DNA of 42,629 bases from an uncultured bacterium. Its GTDB lineage: Bacteria; Planctomycetota; UBA8108; UBA1146. The stretch spans positions 1 to 42,629 of the forward strand of contig CALEHF010000020.1 in the NCBI GenBank assembly GCA_937876125.1. Reading direction: 5' to 3'. Position 1 is the first letter of the stretch, and every line of letters begins with the position of its first letter. The translations under genes and the position numbers were made by a program. The notes beneath the pieces were generated by a model. That model saw only the letters and a program-made list of their open reading frames with translations. It had not been told where the DNA came from and searched no databases. Positions 36,255-42,629 of the stretch are shown in pieces.

Positions 36255-37109
36255 ATGCGAAACCACTCGCTGCGCATCCCCCTGGTCATTTTGGTGCTCG
36301 GGGTCTTCGCGACCCTGCTCGGCTTCGATCGGAGCGGACACGCAACCACGGGAGGCGACACTCTCGGCGCGCTCCCCGGCACGCTCGAGGAACTCCTCGA
36401 GTCCGCTCTCCGCTCGAATCCGGAGATCTTGGTCAAGGACGCGGAGCTACGCGAGGCGATCGCCGCCCTCAACCAAACCCGCCTCGCAGTCACGCAGCAG
36501 GTCGTGCGTCTGCACTTCCAGCGCGTCGAAGAGGGAGAGGTCTTGAATGCGACGAGGCGGCATCTCACGATCGCGCACCAAATGAACCAGTCGGGGAATG
36601 GCACCGAGTCAGAGATCCACGCGGCGTCGATCGAGCTCGCCCAGGCGGAGGGCTCATACGCGCGTCTCGAAGCGGATCTGCGCTACGCCATCGGATCGGG
36701 AAGCGTACGCCACTCGAGCGCGAACATATTGGACAGCCTCCTCCAGGGCGCAAACAATGCGGCACGCGAAGTCGGGGAGCCGGACGAGGAAGTCCCGCCG
36801 AAGAGGCCAATCCCCGAAGCGATGCAACAGCGCCTCGCCCAGAAGCTGAACCTGAGTTTCGAAGGAAAATTGCTTTCCGAAGCTCTCTCGATGCTCGCAC
36901 AAGCCACCAAAACGAACATTGTCACCAGCCAAGAGCTGCAAGATGAGGAGATTCTGGTGCAAATGAGCTTCCACGAGGAGATGACCTTCCGACAGATCCT
37001 TGTCGCGATCGCCGACACCAACCCGGTGGTCTTCGTGTTCCGAGAATACGGAATCTTGGCTCGGTGGGAGGGCACCGAACCGAGAGATGGCTCACCGACG
37101 ATTCCATGA
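36255..37109 (+). CDS. Exported protein with OEP-like helical region and STN-like domain
   Basis: The protein has 284 residues. ATG 36255 has AGGAAGGA 6 bases upstream. An N-terminal signal segment (about 8-24) leads to a helical region (about 40-155). Phrases such as TLEELLESALRSNPEILVKD and ELAQAEGSYARLEADLRYAIG resemble one half of the outer membrane efflux protein (TolC/OEP) repeat, too short to form a channel alone. The end (about 205-275) resembles an STN/secretin N0-like domain (LSFEGKLLSEALSMLAQATKT and FHEEMTFRQILVAI). It is third in the sigma/anti-sigma unit and may be its envelope sensor or target. Function is inferred from context. Confidence 0.75.
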   Translation: MRNHSLRIPLVILVLGVFATLLGFDRSGHATTGGDTLGALPGTLEELLESALRSNPEILVKDAELREAIAALNQTRLAVTQQVVRLHFQRVEEGEVLNATRRHLTIAHQMNQSGNGTESEIHAASIELAQAEGSYARLEADLRYAIGSGSVRHSSANILDSLLQGANNAAREVGEPDEEVPPKRPIPEAMQQRLAQKLNLSFEGKLLSEALSMLAQATKTNIVTSQELQDEEILVQMSFHEEMTFRQILVAIADTNPVVFVFREYGILARWEGTEPRDGSPTIP

Positions 37110-37246
37110 CCGTGAGGCGACTCGCGACCACGCTCGTCCCGATTCGCGCGAGGGATTTCCGCTCGCGACGCGTCTTTGACCCAGCGCTTGCAACTGGTCA
37201 GGTCCAAAGAGGAGCTCCGCAACACTGCGATCTCCCCCAGGACCCG

Positions 37247-37254
37247 AAAGGAGG
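37247..37254 (+). promoter_or_regulatory. Ribosome binding site for a TTG start
   Basis: AAAGGAGG lies 5 bases before TTG 37260. It is one of the best Shine-Dalgarno sites in the window and supports the TTG start, which also begins exactly at a clean signal peptide. Confidence 0.8.
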
Positions 37255-37259
37255 ACGCC

Positions 37260-37967
37260 TTGCGTCATTTCTCCGTCGGCACGTTGCTCGTGGTCACGGT
37301 TGCTCTCTCACTCACCGGACTCGTCCTCGGCGCTGGATTCGTCGCCGTCAGCTTTGCCGCGGATCCCGACTCGCGCCCCCTCGACCTCCCGTCGGGAGGG
37401 AAGTCAGCCGGTACCGACTTCGACTCCGTCGAGGAGCCACTGGTCGGTGCGGTGTGCTTCGGATTCGCCATGGAAGCCCCGGCGATCCACTTCTGCTTCA
37501 GCTCCTATTCAGAAGCGGGGCTCACCCCAGATAGCACTTTCATGCAGATCCAGACCGAAGTCGTAGCTGCGATCACCGAAATCGGAGCCGGCGTCCAGGT
37601 GAGCGCCACTTCGTACGACTGCTACGAAGAGACCACGCCTCCCGTCGCCGTCGACGAAACCAACCGATCTGTGCTCGTGGAATGGGTCCAGTCGCAGTCG
37701 ACGATGGGGATCCAACACGTCATCGGCGCGGCGGTACAAGCGATCGGGCACGCCAATACGCTCGGTATTGAGGGGCAACGGATCGTGATCATCGCGCGGG
37801 GATCGGCGAACGATCTCGCTGGCATCGAAGAAATCGCCACCGCGAATTTGGCGAACAACTGGCCGATCGACGTGATCTACATTCCCTCTGTCGGCGTTCC
37901 TGGAGCGACCGAATGGCAAACCCTGGCCGCAAGTCAAGGCGGGCAATTTCACCTCGTCGCGGAGTAG
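37260..37967 (+). CDS. Exported VWA-like protein with degenerate metal site
   Basis: The protein has 235 residues and a TTG start, after a strong Shine-Dalgarno site. The signal peptide (about 7-32) ends at SFA. The rest has the order of a von Willebrand A domain: a first strand with FSSYS (80-84), a helix (FMQIQTEVVAAITEI), a second strand (VQVSATSYD), NRSVLVEWVQSQSTMGIQHVIGAAVQAI, then QRIVIIARGSAND and WPIDVIYIPSVG. The MIDAS motif DxSxS appears as FSSYS, so the key Asp is missing and metal-dependent ligand binding may be lost. The usual later Thr and Asp-Gly positions are also weak. Many planctomycete VWA proteins of this kind have no known role. It may be transcribed with the upstream sigma unit, since only 150 bases separate them. 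Confidence 0.8.
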   Translation: MRHFSVGTLLVVTVALSLTGLVLGAGFVAVSFAADPDSRPLDLPSGGKSAGTDFDSVEEPLVGAVCFGFAMEAPAIHFCFSSYSEAGLTPDSTFMQIQTEVVAAITEIGAGVQVSATSYDCYEETTPPVAVDETNRSVLVEWVQSQSTMGIQHVIGAAVQAIGHANTLGIEGQRIVIIARGSANDLAGIEEIATANLANNWPIDVIYIPSVGVPGATEWQTLAASQGGQFHLVAE

Positions 37968-37981
37968 CCATCAGGCTGACC

Positions 37982-38035
37982 CGGGCCTTTCAAGCCACAC
38001 GGGCCGTTCAAGCCACACGGGCCTTTCAAGTGACG
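37982..38035. repeat. 18-bp tandem repeat, three copies
   Basis: Copies at 37982-37999, 38000-38017 and 38018-38035 follow the pattern CGGGCCTTTCAAGCCACA. The second has one substitution and the third diverges at its end. They start 15 bases after the stop of the VWA-like gene and lead directly into a terminator hairpin. Confidence 0.85.
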
Positions 38036-38039
38036 AAAG

Positions 38040-38073
38040 GGGGGGAGCCCGCGGGGCTCCCCCCGACCTTTGC
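38040..38073 (+). terminator. Rho-independent terminator after the VWA-like gene
   Basis: An 11-bp GC-rich stem pairs 38040-38050 with 38054-38064 (GGGGGGAGCCC with GGGCTCCCCCC), with a three-base GCG loop, followed by GACCTTTG. The T run is weak, but the stem is perfect. Confidence 0.7.
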
Positions 38074-38174
38074 CGACTAGGCCTAGGAGTCTGCGTCACA
38101 CGTCGCCACTTTCCGCGGTTCACTCCCCGCTCCGCCGCCCATCCTCTATCGTGGCCTCCCGATCGGAGGCTCCC

Positions 38175-39629
38175 ATGCATCTCAATCGCGCCACCCCCGG
38201 CACGTTCACGTTCCGCGACCTCGGCCCCCTGCCCCTGTCGCTGGGGCTCCTTCTTGTCATGACATTGCTCGCTCCTTCGTGCGGGCCGATTTACCCCCAC
38301 CCTGACCCCGTCGTCGGGCTCCTCGGCGACCCCGACACACCCCCCCCCGGCTTCCACGCCATCTTCGACGGCGCGTCTCTCGATGGGTGGTGGGGGCTCG
38401 CGACTGTCGATCCGAGGGTGATCGCGGCGCTCGACCCGCCGACCCTGGCCGCGAAGAAGGCAGAGAGCCTCACTGACATCGCGGCGCATTGGTCGATCGT
38501 CGATGGCGTGCTCGTCAACGACGGCGGGGGCCTCTACCTCACCACCGATCGCGACTACGAGGATTTCGAACTCTCACTCGAGTACCGCACGGTCGCGGGG
38601 GCGGACTCGGGAATCTATCTGCGCGGTGTACCTCAAGTGCAGATTTGGGACACCACCCTCGCGGGGGGCAAGTGGGAGATCGGCGCGGACAAGGGCTCGG
38701 GCGGGCTCTGGAACAACTCAGCAGGGACTCCGGGGCGCGATCCTCGGGTCCACGCGGACCGGCCCTTTGGCGAGTGGAACCAGGTACGGGTCAGAATGAT
38801 CGGGGAACGAGTTTCGGTGTGGTTGAACGGCGCGAACGTCGTCGAGCACGCTCGTCTCGCGAACTACTTCGATCCGACGCGCCCCATCCCCCGACGCGGT
38901 CCCATCCAGTTGCAAACCCACGGCGGCGAAATTTCATGGCGTCGCATTTGGCTGCGGGAAATCGCCCCGGATGAGGCGAATACCACGCTCTCCGAAGAGG
39001 AGCAGGGCACGGGTGGAGTGGCGTATCGCTCGCTCTTCGACGGGAAAAGTCTCGACGGCTGGGCGGGGGCGATCGACGGCTATGAAGTCGCGAATGGCGC
39101 CATCATGTGCCGCAAAGAATCGGGAGGCACGATCTACCACCCCCGTGAATTCGCCGACTTCGAGGTGCTCTTCGAATTCCGACTCCCCGCCGGCGGCAAC
39201 AACGGCCTTGCGATTCGATACCCCGGCTCTGGGGACCCGGCCTACAGCGGCATGTGCGAGCTGCAGGTCCTCGACAGCGAGGCGCCCCAGTACGCCTCGC
39301 TCGATTCTCGTCAGTACCACGGGAGCGCCTACGGGTTGATCCCCGCGCACCGGGGGTACTTGCGTTCTCCCGGCCTGTGGAACAGCCAGCGGGTGCGTGT
39401 GGTCGGCTCGACCATCGAGGTCGAACTGAACGGGACTCGGATCCTCGACGCCGATCTCAAAAAGATCTCTGAAGCGATGTACCCGCTCGAGAAGTTTGCC
39501 GGCCGGGCGCGCACACGCGGCTTCTTCGGTTTCGCGGGGCACGGCGACGCGGTGTCGTTCCGACGCATCGTTGCCCGCGATCTCGCTGCCGACGGCACTC
39601 CTGAGTCGAGCTCGGGAGGCACGCGTTGA
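38175..39629 (+). CDS. Double DUF1080 (3-keto-disaccharide hydrolase-like) lipoprotein
   Basis: The protein has 484 residues. ATG 38175 has GGAGG 5 bases upstream; the longer frame begins in the intergenic region and is rejected. A hydrophobic segment (about 19-32) ends at APSC, so Cys36 may be lipidated. Two DUF1080 (PF06439) concanavalin-like beta-sandwich domains follow. The first is about 55-265 (FHAIFDGASLDGWWGL, with WSIVDGVLVNDGGGLYLTTD and SGIYLRGVPQVQIWDT). The second is about 280-475 (YRSLFDGKSLDGWAGAIDGY, with NNGLAIRYPG and MCELQVLDSEAP). DUF1080 proteins are common in planctomycetes and act on, or bind, oxidised sugars. It overlaps the next gene by three bases (TTGA), so the two are co-translated. 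Confidence 0.9.
   Translation: MHLNRATPGTFTFRDLGPLPLSLGLLLVMTLLAPSCGPIYPHPDPVVGLLGDPDTPPPGFHAIFDGASLDGWWGLATVDPRVIAALDPPTLAAKKAESLTDIAAHWSIVDGVLVNDGGGLYLTTDRDYEDFELSLEYRTVAGADSGIYLRGVPQVQIWDTTLAGGKWEIGADKGSGGLWNNSAGTPGRDPRVHADRPFGEWNQVRVRMIGERVSVWLNGANVVEHARLANYFDPTRPIPRRGPIQLQTHGGEISWRRIWLREIAPDEANTTLSEEEQGTGGVAYRSLFDGKSLDGWAGAIDGYEVANGAIMCRKESGGTIYHPREFADFEVLFEFRLPAGGNNGLAIRYPGSGDPAYSGMCELQVLDSEAPQYASLDSRQYHGSAYGLIPAHRGYLRSPGLWNSQRVRVVGSTIEVELNGTRILDADLKKISEAMYPLEKFAGRARTRGFFGFAGHGDAVSFRRIVARDLAADGTPESSSGGTR
39614..39619 (+). promoter_or_regulatory. Ribosome binding site inside the DUF1080 gene for the next TTG start
   Basis: GGGAGG lies 6 bases before TTG 39626 and within the last codons of the DUF1080 gene. 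It supports a TTG start coupled to the upstream stop. Confidence 0.75.
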
Positions 39630-40366
39630 TCGACTTCTCCGGTGAGAGATCATTCTTTCGCTTCTGGCTGCCGCTGCTCCTCCTCGGCGGCTTGGTCGTC
39701 TTCCTGTTCCCGAAGTTCGGGCCGCGGGAGGAGCGCACCGCGCGCGAAGCGTGGGATGGCATGGTCGTCCTGGTCTCGCTTCCCGAGGTCCCCACCGAAC
39801 CGCTCCGGCTCCTCGCCACGATGCCACTGCGCACGACCGGTGCAGTCGAAGAGCTGTGGGTGATCGGAGACACCGCGATTCCGGCGGGAACCAGGTCAGC
39901 GCCGCTCCTCCTCGGAACCCCGGCCGGGACCGAACTGAGCCGGCGCCTCAGCCGCCGCGTGATCCGCGACCGGAGCCAACTCTACAGCGCCACACCGACC
40001 GTGATCCTGTACCGCGCCGAAGACATCGGTGCGAGCCGCGCCTCGCTGCTCGGGGCGATCGTGCGGACGACCTCCGCCACCGGCGATCCCGGCGTGCTCC
40101 CGTCGATGGAGCTGATCGACGCCTCGGGGCGCAAGCCGCTTCCGGCGCCGCTCTTCGAGAAGCGCGAAACCGTCACTTTGGAGCCGTCGCGAGATCGCCG
40201 TTGGATCGGGAATCCGAAGAGCTTCAGCGCCGATTGGGCGCATTTCAAGGAGCTGAACCCGGGGGGGTTGACCCCGTTCATCCACGCGCGCTGGACCCTC
40301 CCGCCCCTCTCCCGGCCCACCTCTCCCCCGACTCCACCCGCCGCCCCCGCCGCCGACGGCGGATAG
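39626..40366 (+). CDS. Membrane-anchored protein of unknown function
   Basis: The protein has 246 residues and begins at a TTG whose last two bases start the TGA stop of the DUF1080 gene. One N-terminal membrane segment (about 13-30, FWLPLLLLGGLVVFLF) is followed by a soluble domain with a regular alternation of hydrophobic strands (for example MVVLVSLPEVPTEPLRLLAT near 46). The last 20 residues are Pro/Ala-rich. It has no Cys and no motif I can assign. Coupling to the DUF1080 lipoprotein suggests the two work at the same membrane. Confidence 0.75.
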   Translation: MIDFSGERSFFRFWLPLLLLGGLVVFLFPKFGPREERTAREAWDGMVVLVSLPEVPTEPLRLLATMPLRTTGAVEELWVIGDTAIPAGTRSAPLLLGTPAGTELSRRLSRRVIRDRSQLYSATPTVILYRAEDIGASRASLLGAIVRTTSATGDPGVLPSMELIDASGRKPLPAPLFEKRETVTLEPSRDRRWIGNPKSFSADWAHFKELNPGGLTPFIHARWTLPPLSRPTSPPTPPAAPAADGG

Positions 40367-40451
40367 CCCCCTCCCAGATCCTCCCCGATGACCTGACTTT
40401 CCCCTCCACGCGCTTCCCACGCTCGAGCGAGGCCGATACGATTCGGCGATC

Positions 40452-41618
40452 ATGACAGCATCCCAAGAACCGCTCCGAGCCCCCGGCGCGGCCCTCACCG
40501 AGGGCTCGTCGAGAGGACGCTCCGGAACGAAGACCTCGAAGAGTTCTCGCCCCGGTGGCCGAAGCGATGGCCTCGGCCTCGATCGCGCCGCGCGCCTCGA
40601 ATTGCATCTCTTTCTCCGCCTCGCGCGGGAGTGGGATCTGCGCTTCGAGAAAATGTTCAAAACCGGCGCGCTGACGAAGTGGTACAGCTCGGTCGGGAAC
40701 GAGGCGACCACTGTCGCCGCGGCAACCGTGCTCGAGAAGGGCGATGCGCTCCTCTCGCTGCACCGCGACTCCGGCGCGATCCTCCGCCACTACCTCGACC
40801 CTGATCAGCTCTTCCCCGGACTCCTCCCTGAAGGCTCGCGGCGCCCTGCGCTCGCGATCGACGCTCGCGAGATCTTGCACCGCCTCGCCTGCCAGATGCT
40901 CGGCCGGCGAGAAGGGTTCTCGAACGGTTACGAGCGCTCCTATCACTACGGACACATAGACGAGGCGGCGGGACTGTTCCACATGGGAATGATCAGCCAC
41001 CTCGGATCGATGATCCCGGTCGCAGCCGGCGTCGCGTTCGCTCTGAAGCACCAGGGAACCGATCGGATCGCGATCAACTTCATCGGCGAGGGTGCGACGA
41101 GCACCGGCGACTTCCATGAGGGGCTGAACATGGCCGCGGTGTGGAAGCTGCCCTTCATTCTGATCATCGAGAACAACCAGTGGGCCTTTTCGACCCCTGC
41201 CAGCGAGCAGTACGCGTGCGCGAGTCTCGCCGAGCGCGGCGCCGCCTACGGCATGCCGGGCGTGCAGGTCGATGGCAACGATCCCGAGGCAGTTCTCGGG
41301 GTGATGCGCACCGCCGCGGCGCGTGCGCGCGCCGGCGGAGGCCCGACCCTCGTCGAGGCGATGCTCGGGCGACACCGCGGGCACTCTGAGGGGGATGATT
41401 CTCTCGCCCAGGTGCCCGAGCAAGAACTCGCGGAAACCCGAGCGAATGACCCTCTCGATCTCTACGAGGTCAAACTGCTCCAGGACGGCGCGTGCGACGC
41501 GTCCCACCTCCAAGACGTGGCGAAGCGCTGCCACGACCTCTGGATCGAAGTGGTCGATCGCGCCGCAGAGACGGAAGAACCCGATGCGACCGAGGAGCGC
41601 GCGATCTATGCCGACTGA
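40452..41618 (+). CDS. 2-oxoacid dehydrogenase E1 component, alpha subunit
   Basis: The protein has 388 residues. With thiamine diphosphate the E1 component decarboxylates a 2-oxoacid (pyruvate, branched-chain or acetoin-type) and passes the acyl group to lipoyl-E2. The cofactor motif is visible as GEGATSTGDFHEGLNMAA, with the conserved IENN at its end (about 215-250; GEG replaces the more common GDG). An HRGHSEGDD segment (about 312) corresponds to the phosphorylation-loop region of E1 alpha. The first 45 or so residues are hydrophilic and Ser/Arg-rich and may be disordered. No strong ribosome site is seen before ATG 40452. The beta gene overlaps its end. Substrate choice between pyruvate and branched-chain acids cannot be fixed here. 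Confidence 0.93.
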   Translation: MTASQEPLRAPGAALTEGSSRGRSGTKTSKSSRPGGRSDGLGLDRAARLELHLFLRLAREWDLRFEKMFKTGALTKWYSSVGNEATTVAAATVLEKGDALLSLHRDSGAILRHYLDPDQLFPGLLPEGSRRPALAIDAREILHRLACQMLGRREGFSNGYERSYHYGHIDEAAGLFHMGMISHLGSMIPVAAGVAFALKHQGTDRIAINFIGEGATSTGDFHEGLNMAAVWKLPFILIIENNQWAFSTPASEQYACASLAERGAAYGMPGVQVDGNDPEAVLGVMRTAAARARAGGGPTLVEAMLGRHRGHSEGDDSLAQVPEQELAETRANDPLDLYEVKLLQDGACDASHLQDVAKRCHDLWIEVVDRAAETEEPDATEERAIYAD

Positions 41619-42612
41619 CACTCGAGAAGGAGTCACCGAGCTCTCTTACATCGATGCGATCCACCACGCCCTCGGTGACGCGATGCGCGCCGACGACTCG
41701 GTGGTCCTCATGGGACAAGATATCGCCGGTCACGGCGGCGCGTTCAAGATCACCAAGGGGTTCTCCGACGAGTTCGGCCGCGATCGGGTGCGCAACACTC
41801 CGATCGCCGAGTCGGGCACCATCGGCATTGCGACCGGCGCTGCGCTCCTCGGGGTGCGCCCCGTCATCGAAATGCAGTTTGCCGACTTCATCACCTGCGG
41901 CTTCAACCAAACGGTCAACGTCGCGGCGAAGATGTTCTTCCGCACCGAGCGCCCGGTGCCGCTGGTGATCCGATTCCCCGGCGGCGGTGGGATGGGGGCA
42001 GGCGCGTTCCACTCTCAGAACATCGAAGCGTGGTTCTTGCACGTCCCTGGGCTGAAGGTGGTCGCACCGGCGTTCGTCGACGATGCCTATCGCCTGCTGC
42101 GCTCCGCGATCGAAGATCCGAATCCGGTCCTCTTCTTCGAGCACAAGTTCCTCTATCGCCGCCAGAAGGGGCTGGTCGACCGCAGTGCTCCCGTTCCGAG
42201 CCGCATCGATGGCCGAGGTGTCGTGCGCCGCGATGGAACCGACCTCACGATCCTCTCCTACGGCTGGATGACCCACCGCACCCTCGAGGCGGCGGAGGCG
42301 TTGGCCGCCCTGGGAATCTCGGCCGAGGTGATCGATCTCCCGGTGCTCGCGCCGTTGGGGATGGACGAGATTCTCGAGTCGGTGCGGAAGACTTCCCGGG
42401 CGATGGTCGTGCATGAAGCGACGATCACCGGGGGCTTCGGGGGAGAGCTCTCGGCGCGCATTGCAGAGGCCGCGATGGATGCGCTCGATGCGCCGATTCG
42501 CCGCGTCTGCTATCCCGACTCCCCGCCTCCCTTCCACAAGGGGCTCGAGGCGGTGCGGATCCCCGACCCCGATCGGATCGTCGCGACCGCGCGGGAGATG
42601 CTCGCCTGGTAA
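41608..42612 (+). CDS. 2-oxoacid dehydrogenase E1 component, beta subunit
   Basis: The protein has 334 residues. ATG 41608 lies in the last codons of the alpha gene (11-base overlap) and has GAGGAG at 41591-41596; the longer frame starts inside the alpha gene and is a shadow. The typical beta motifs are VVLMGQDIAGHGGAFKITKG near 27, RVRNTPIAESGTIGIATGAA near 56, EMQFADFITCGFNQ, a glycine-rich RFPGGGGMGAGAFHSQ and a C-terminal transketolase-like domain (from about 205). It completes the alpha2beta2 E1 enzyme with the preceding product. Genes for E2 and E3 may follow just beyond the window end. Confidence 0.94.
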   Translation: MPTDTREGVTELSYIDAIHHALGDAMRADDSVVLMGQDIAGHGGAFKITKGFSDEFGRDRVRNTPIAESGTIGIATGAALLGVRPVIEMQFADFITCGFNQTVNVAAKMFFRTERPVPLVIRFPGGGGMGAGAFHSQNIEAWFLHVPGLKVVAPAFVDDAYRLLRSAIEDPNPVLFFEHKFLYRRQKGLVDRSAPVPSRIDGRGVVRRDGTDLTILSYGWMTHRTLEAAEALAALGISAEVIDLPVLAPLGMDEILESVRKTSRAMVVHEATITGGFGGELSARIAEAAMDALDAPIRRVCYPDSPPPFHKGLEAVRIPDPDRIVATAREMLAW

Positions 42613-42629
42613 GGGCCCCCCCGTCGGTC

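Overview
The window looks like a chromosomal segment of a high-GC member of the Planctomycetota. The markers are an adjacent PSD1-type cytochrome gene (DUF1549/DUF1553) and DUF1501 gene, a double DUF1080 protein, an ECF sigma factor followed by a membrane-anchored partner, and very large secreted repeat proteins ending in a dockerin-like module. The style resembles the giant-gene lineages near Poly30/Pla163-type isolates. That placement is an inference, because no rRNA gene or phylogenetic marker is present.

Region 1 (3-22959, plus strand) is almost entirely three secreted repeat proteins. The first is cut by the window start. It is an Asp/Cys-rich calcium-binding-type protein made of 57-residue units followed by seventeen 33-residue units, and it closes with a strong terminator. 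After a 1-kb gap without a convincing gene comes a 4759-residue protein: signal peptide, three DCNGNGIPDSCD-type motifs, a seven-blade FG-GAP propeller, two more motifs, 51 HYR (hyalin-type) domains, three motifs and the dockerin-like end. The next gene is a paralogue with the same plan but only nine HYR domains. These proteins probably act at the cell surface or in an extracellular matrix.

Region 2 (23080-28160, minus strand) is a translationally coupled pair: a PSD1-type cytochrome with inserted beta-sandwich-like segments, then a Tat-exported DUF1501 protein.

Region 3 (28311-32448) holds a lipoprotein of unknown function, a convergent two-gene unit (CPA1-type Na+/H+ antiporter, then an APH-fold kinase) and a small membrane-anchored protein.

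Region 4 (32825-37967, plus strand) has a five-haem cytochrome with the same dockerin-like end as the giant proteins, then an ECF sigma factor, a membrane partner, a secreted OEP-like/STN-like protein, and a degenerate VWA-like exported protein.

Region 5 (38175-42612, plus strand) has a double DUF1080 lipoprotein coupled to a membrane protein, then overlapping genes for the E1 alpha and beta subunits of a 2-oxoacid dehydrogenase.

The most notable observations are in the HYR array. All 50 domain-to-domain steps are either 243 or 240 nt. A three-domain higher-order period runs through the middle. The only four domains lacking one of the two conserved cysteines form two adjacent pairs with the same reciprocal loss, which suggests inter-domain disulphides or deliberate free thiols. 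Four different secreted proteins, including the multihaem cytochrome, share one C-terminal module that may be a common sorting or anchoring device. I saw no tRNA, rRNA, CRISPR array or intact mobile element.
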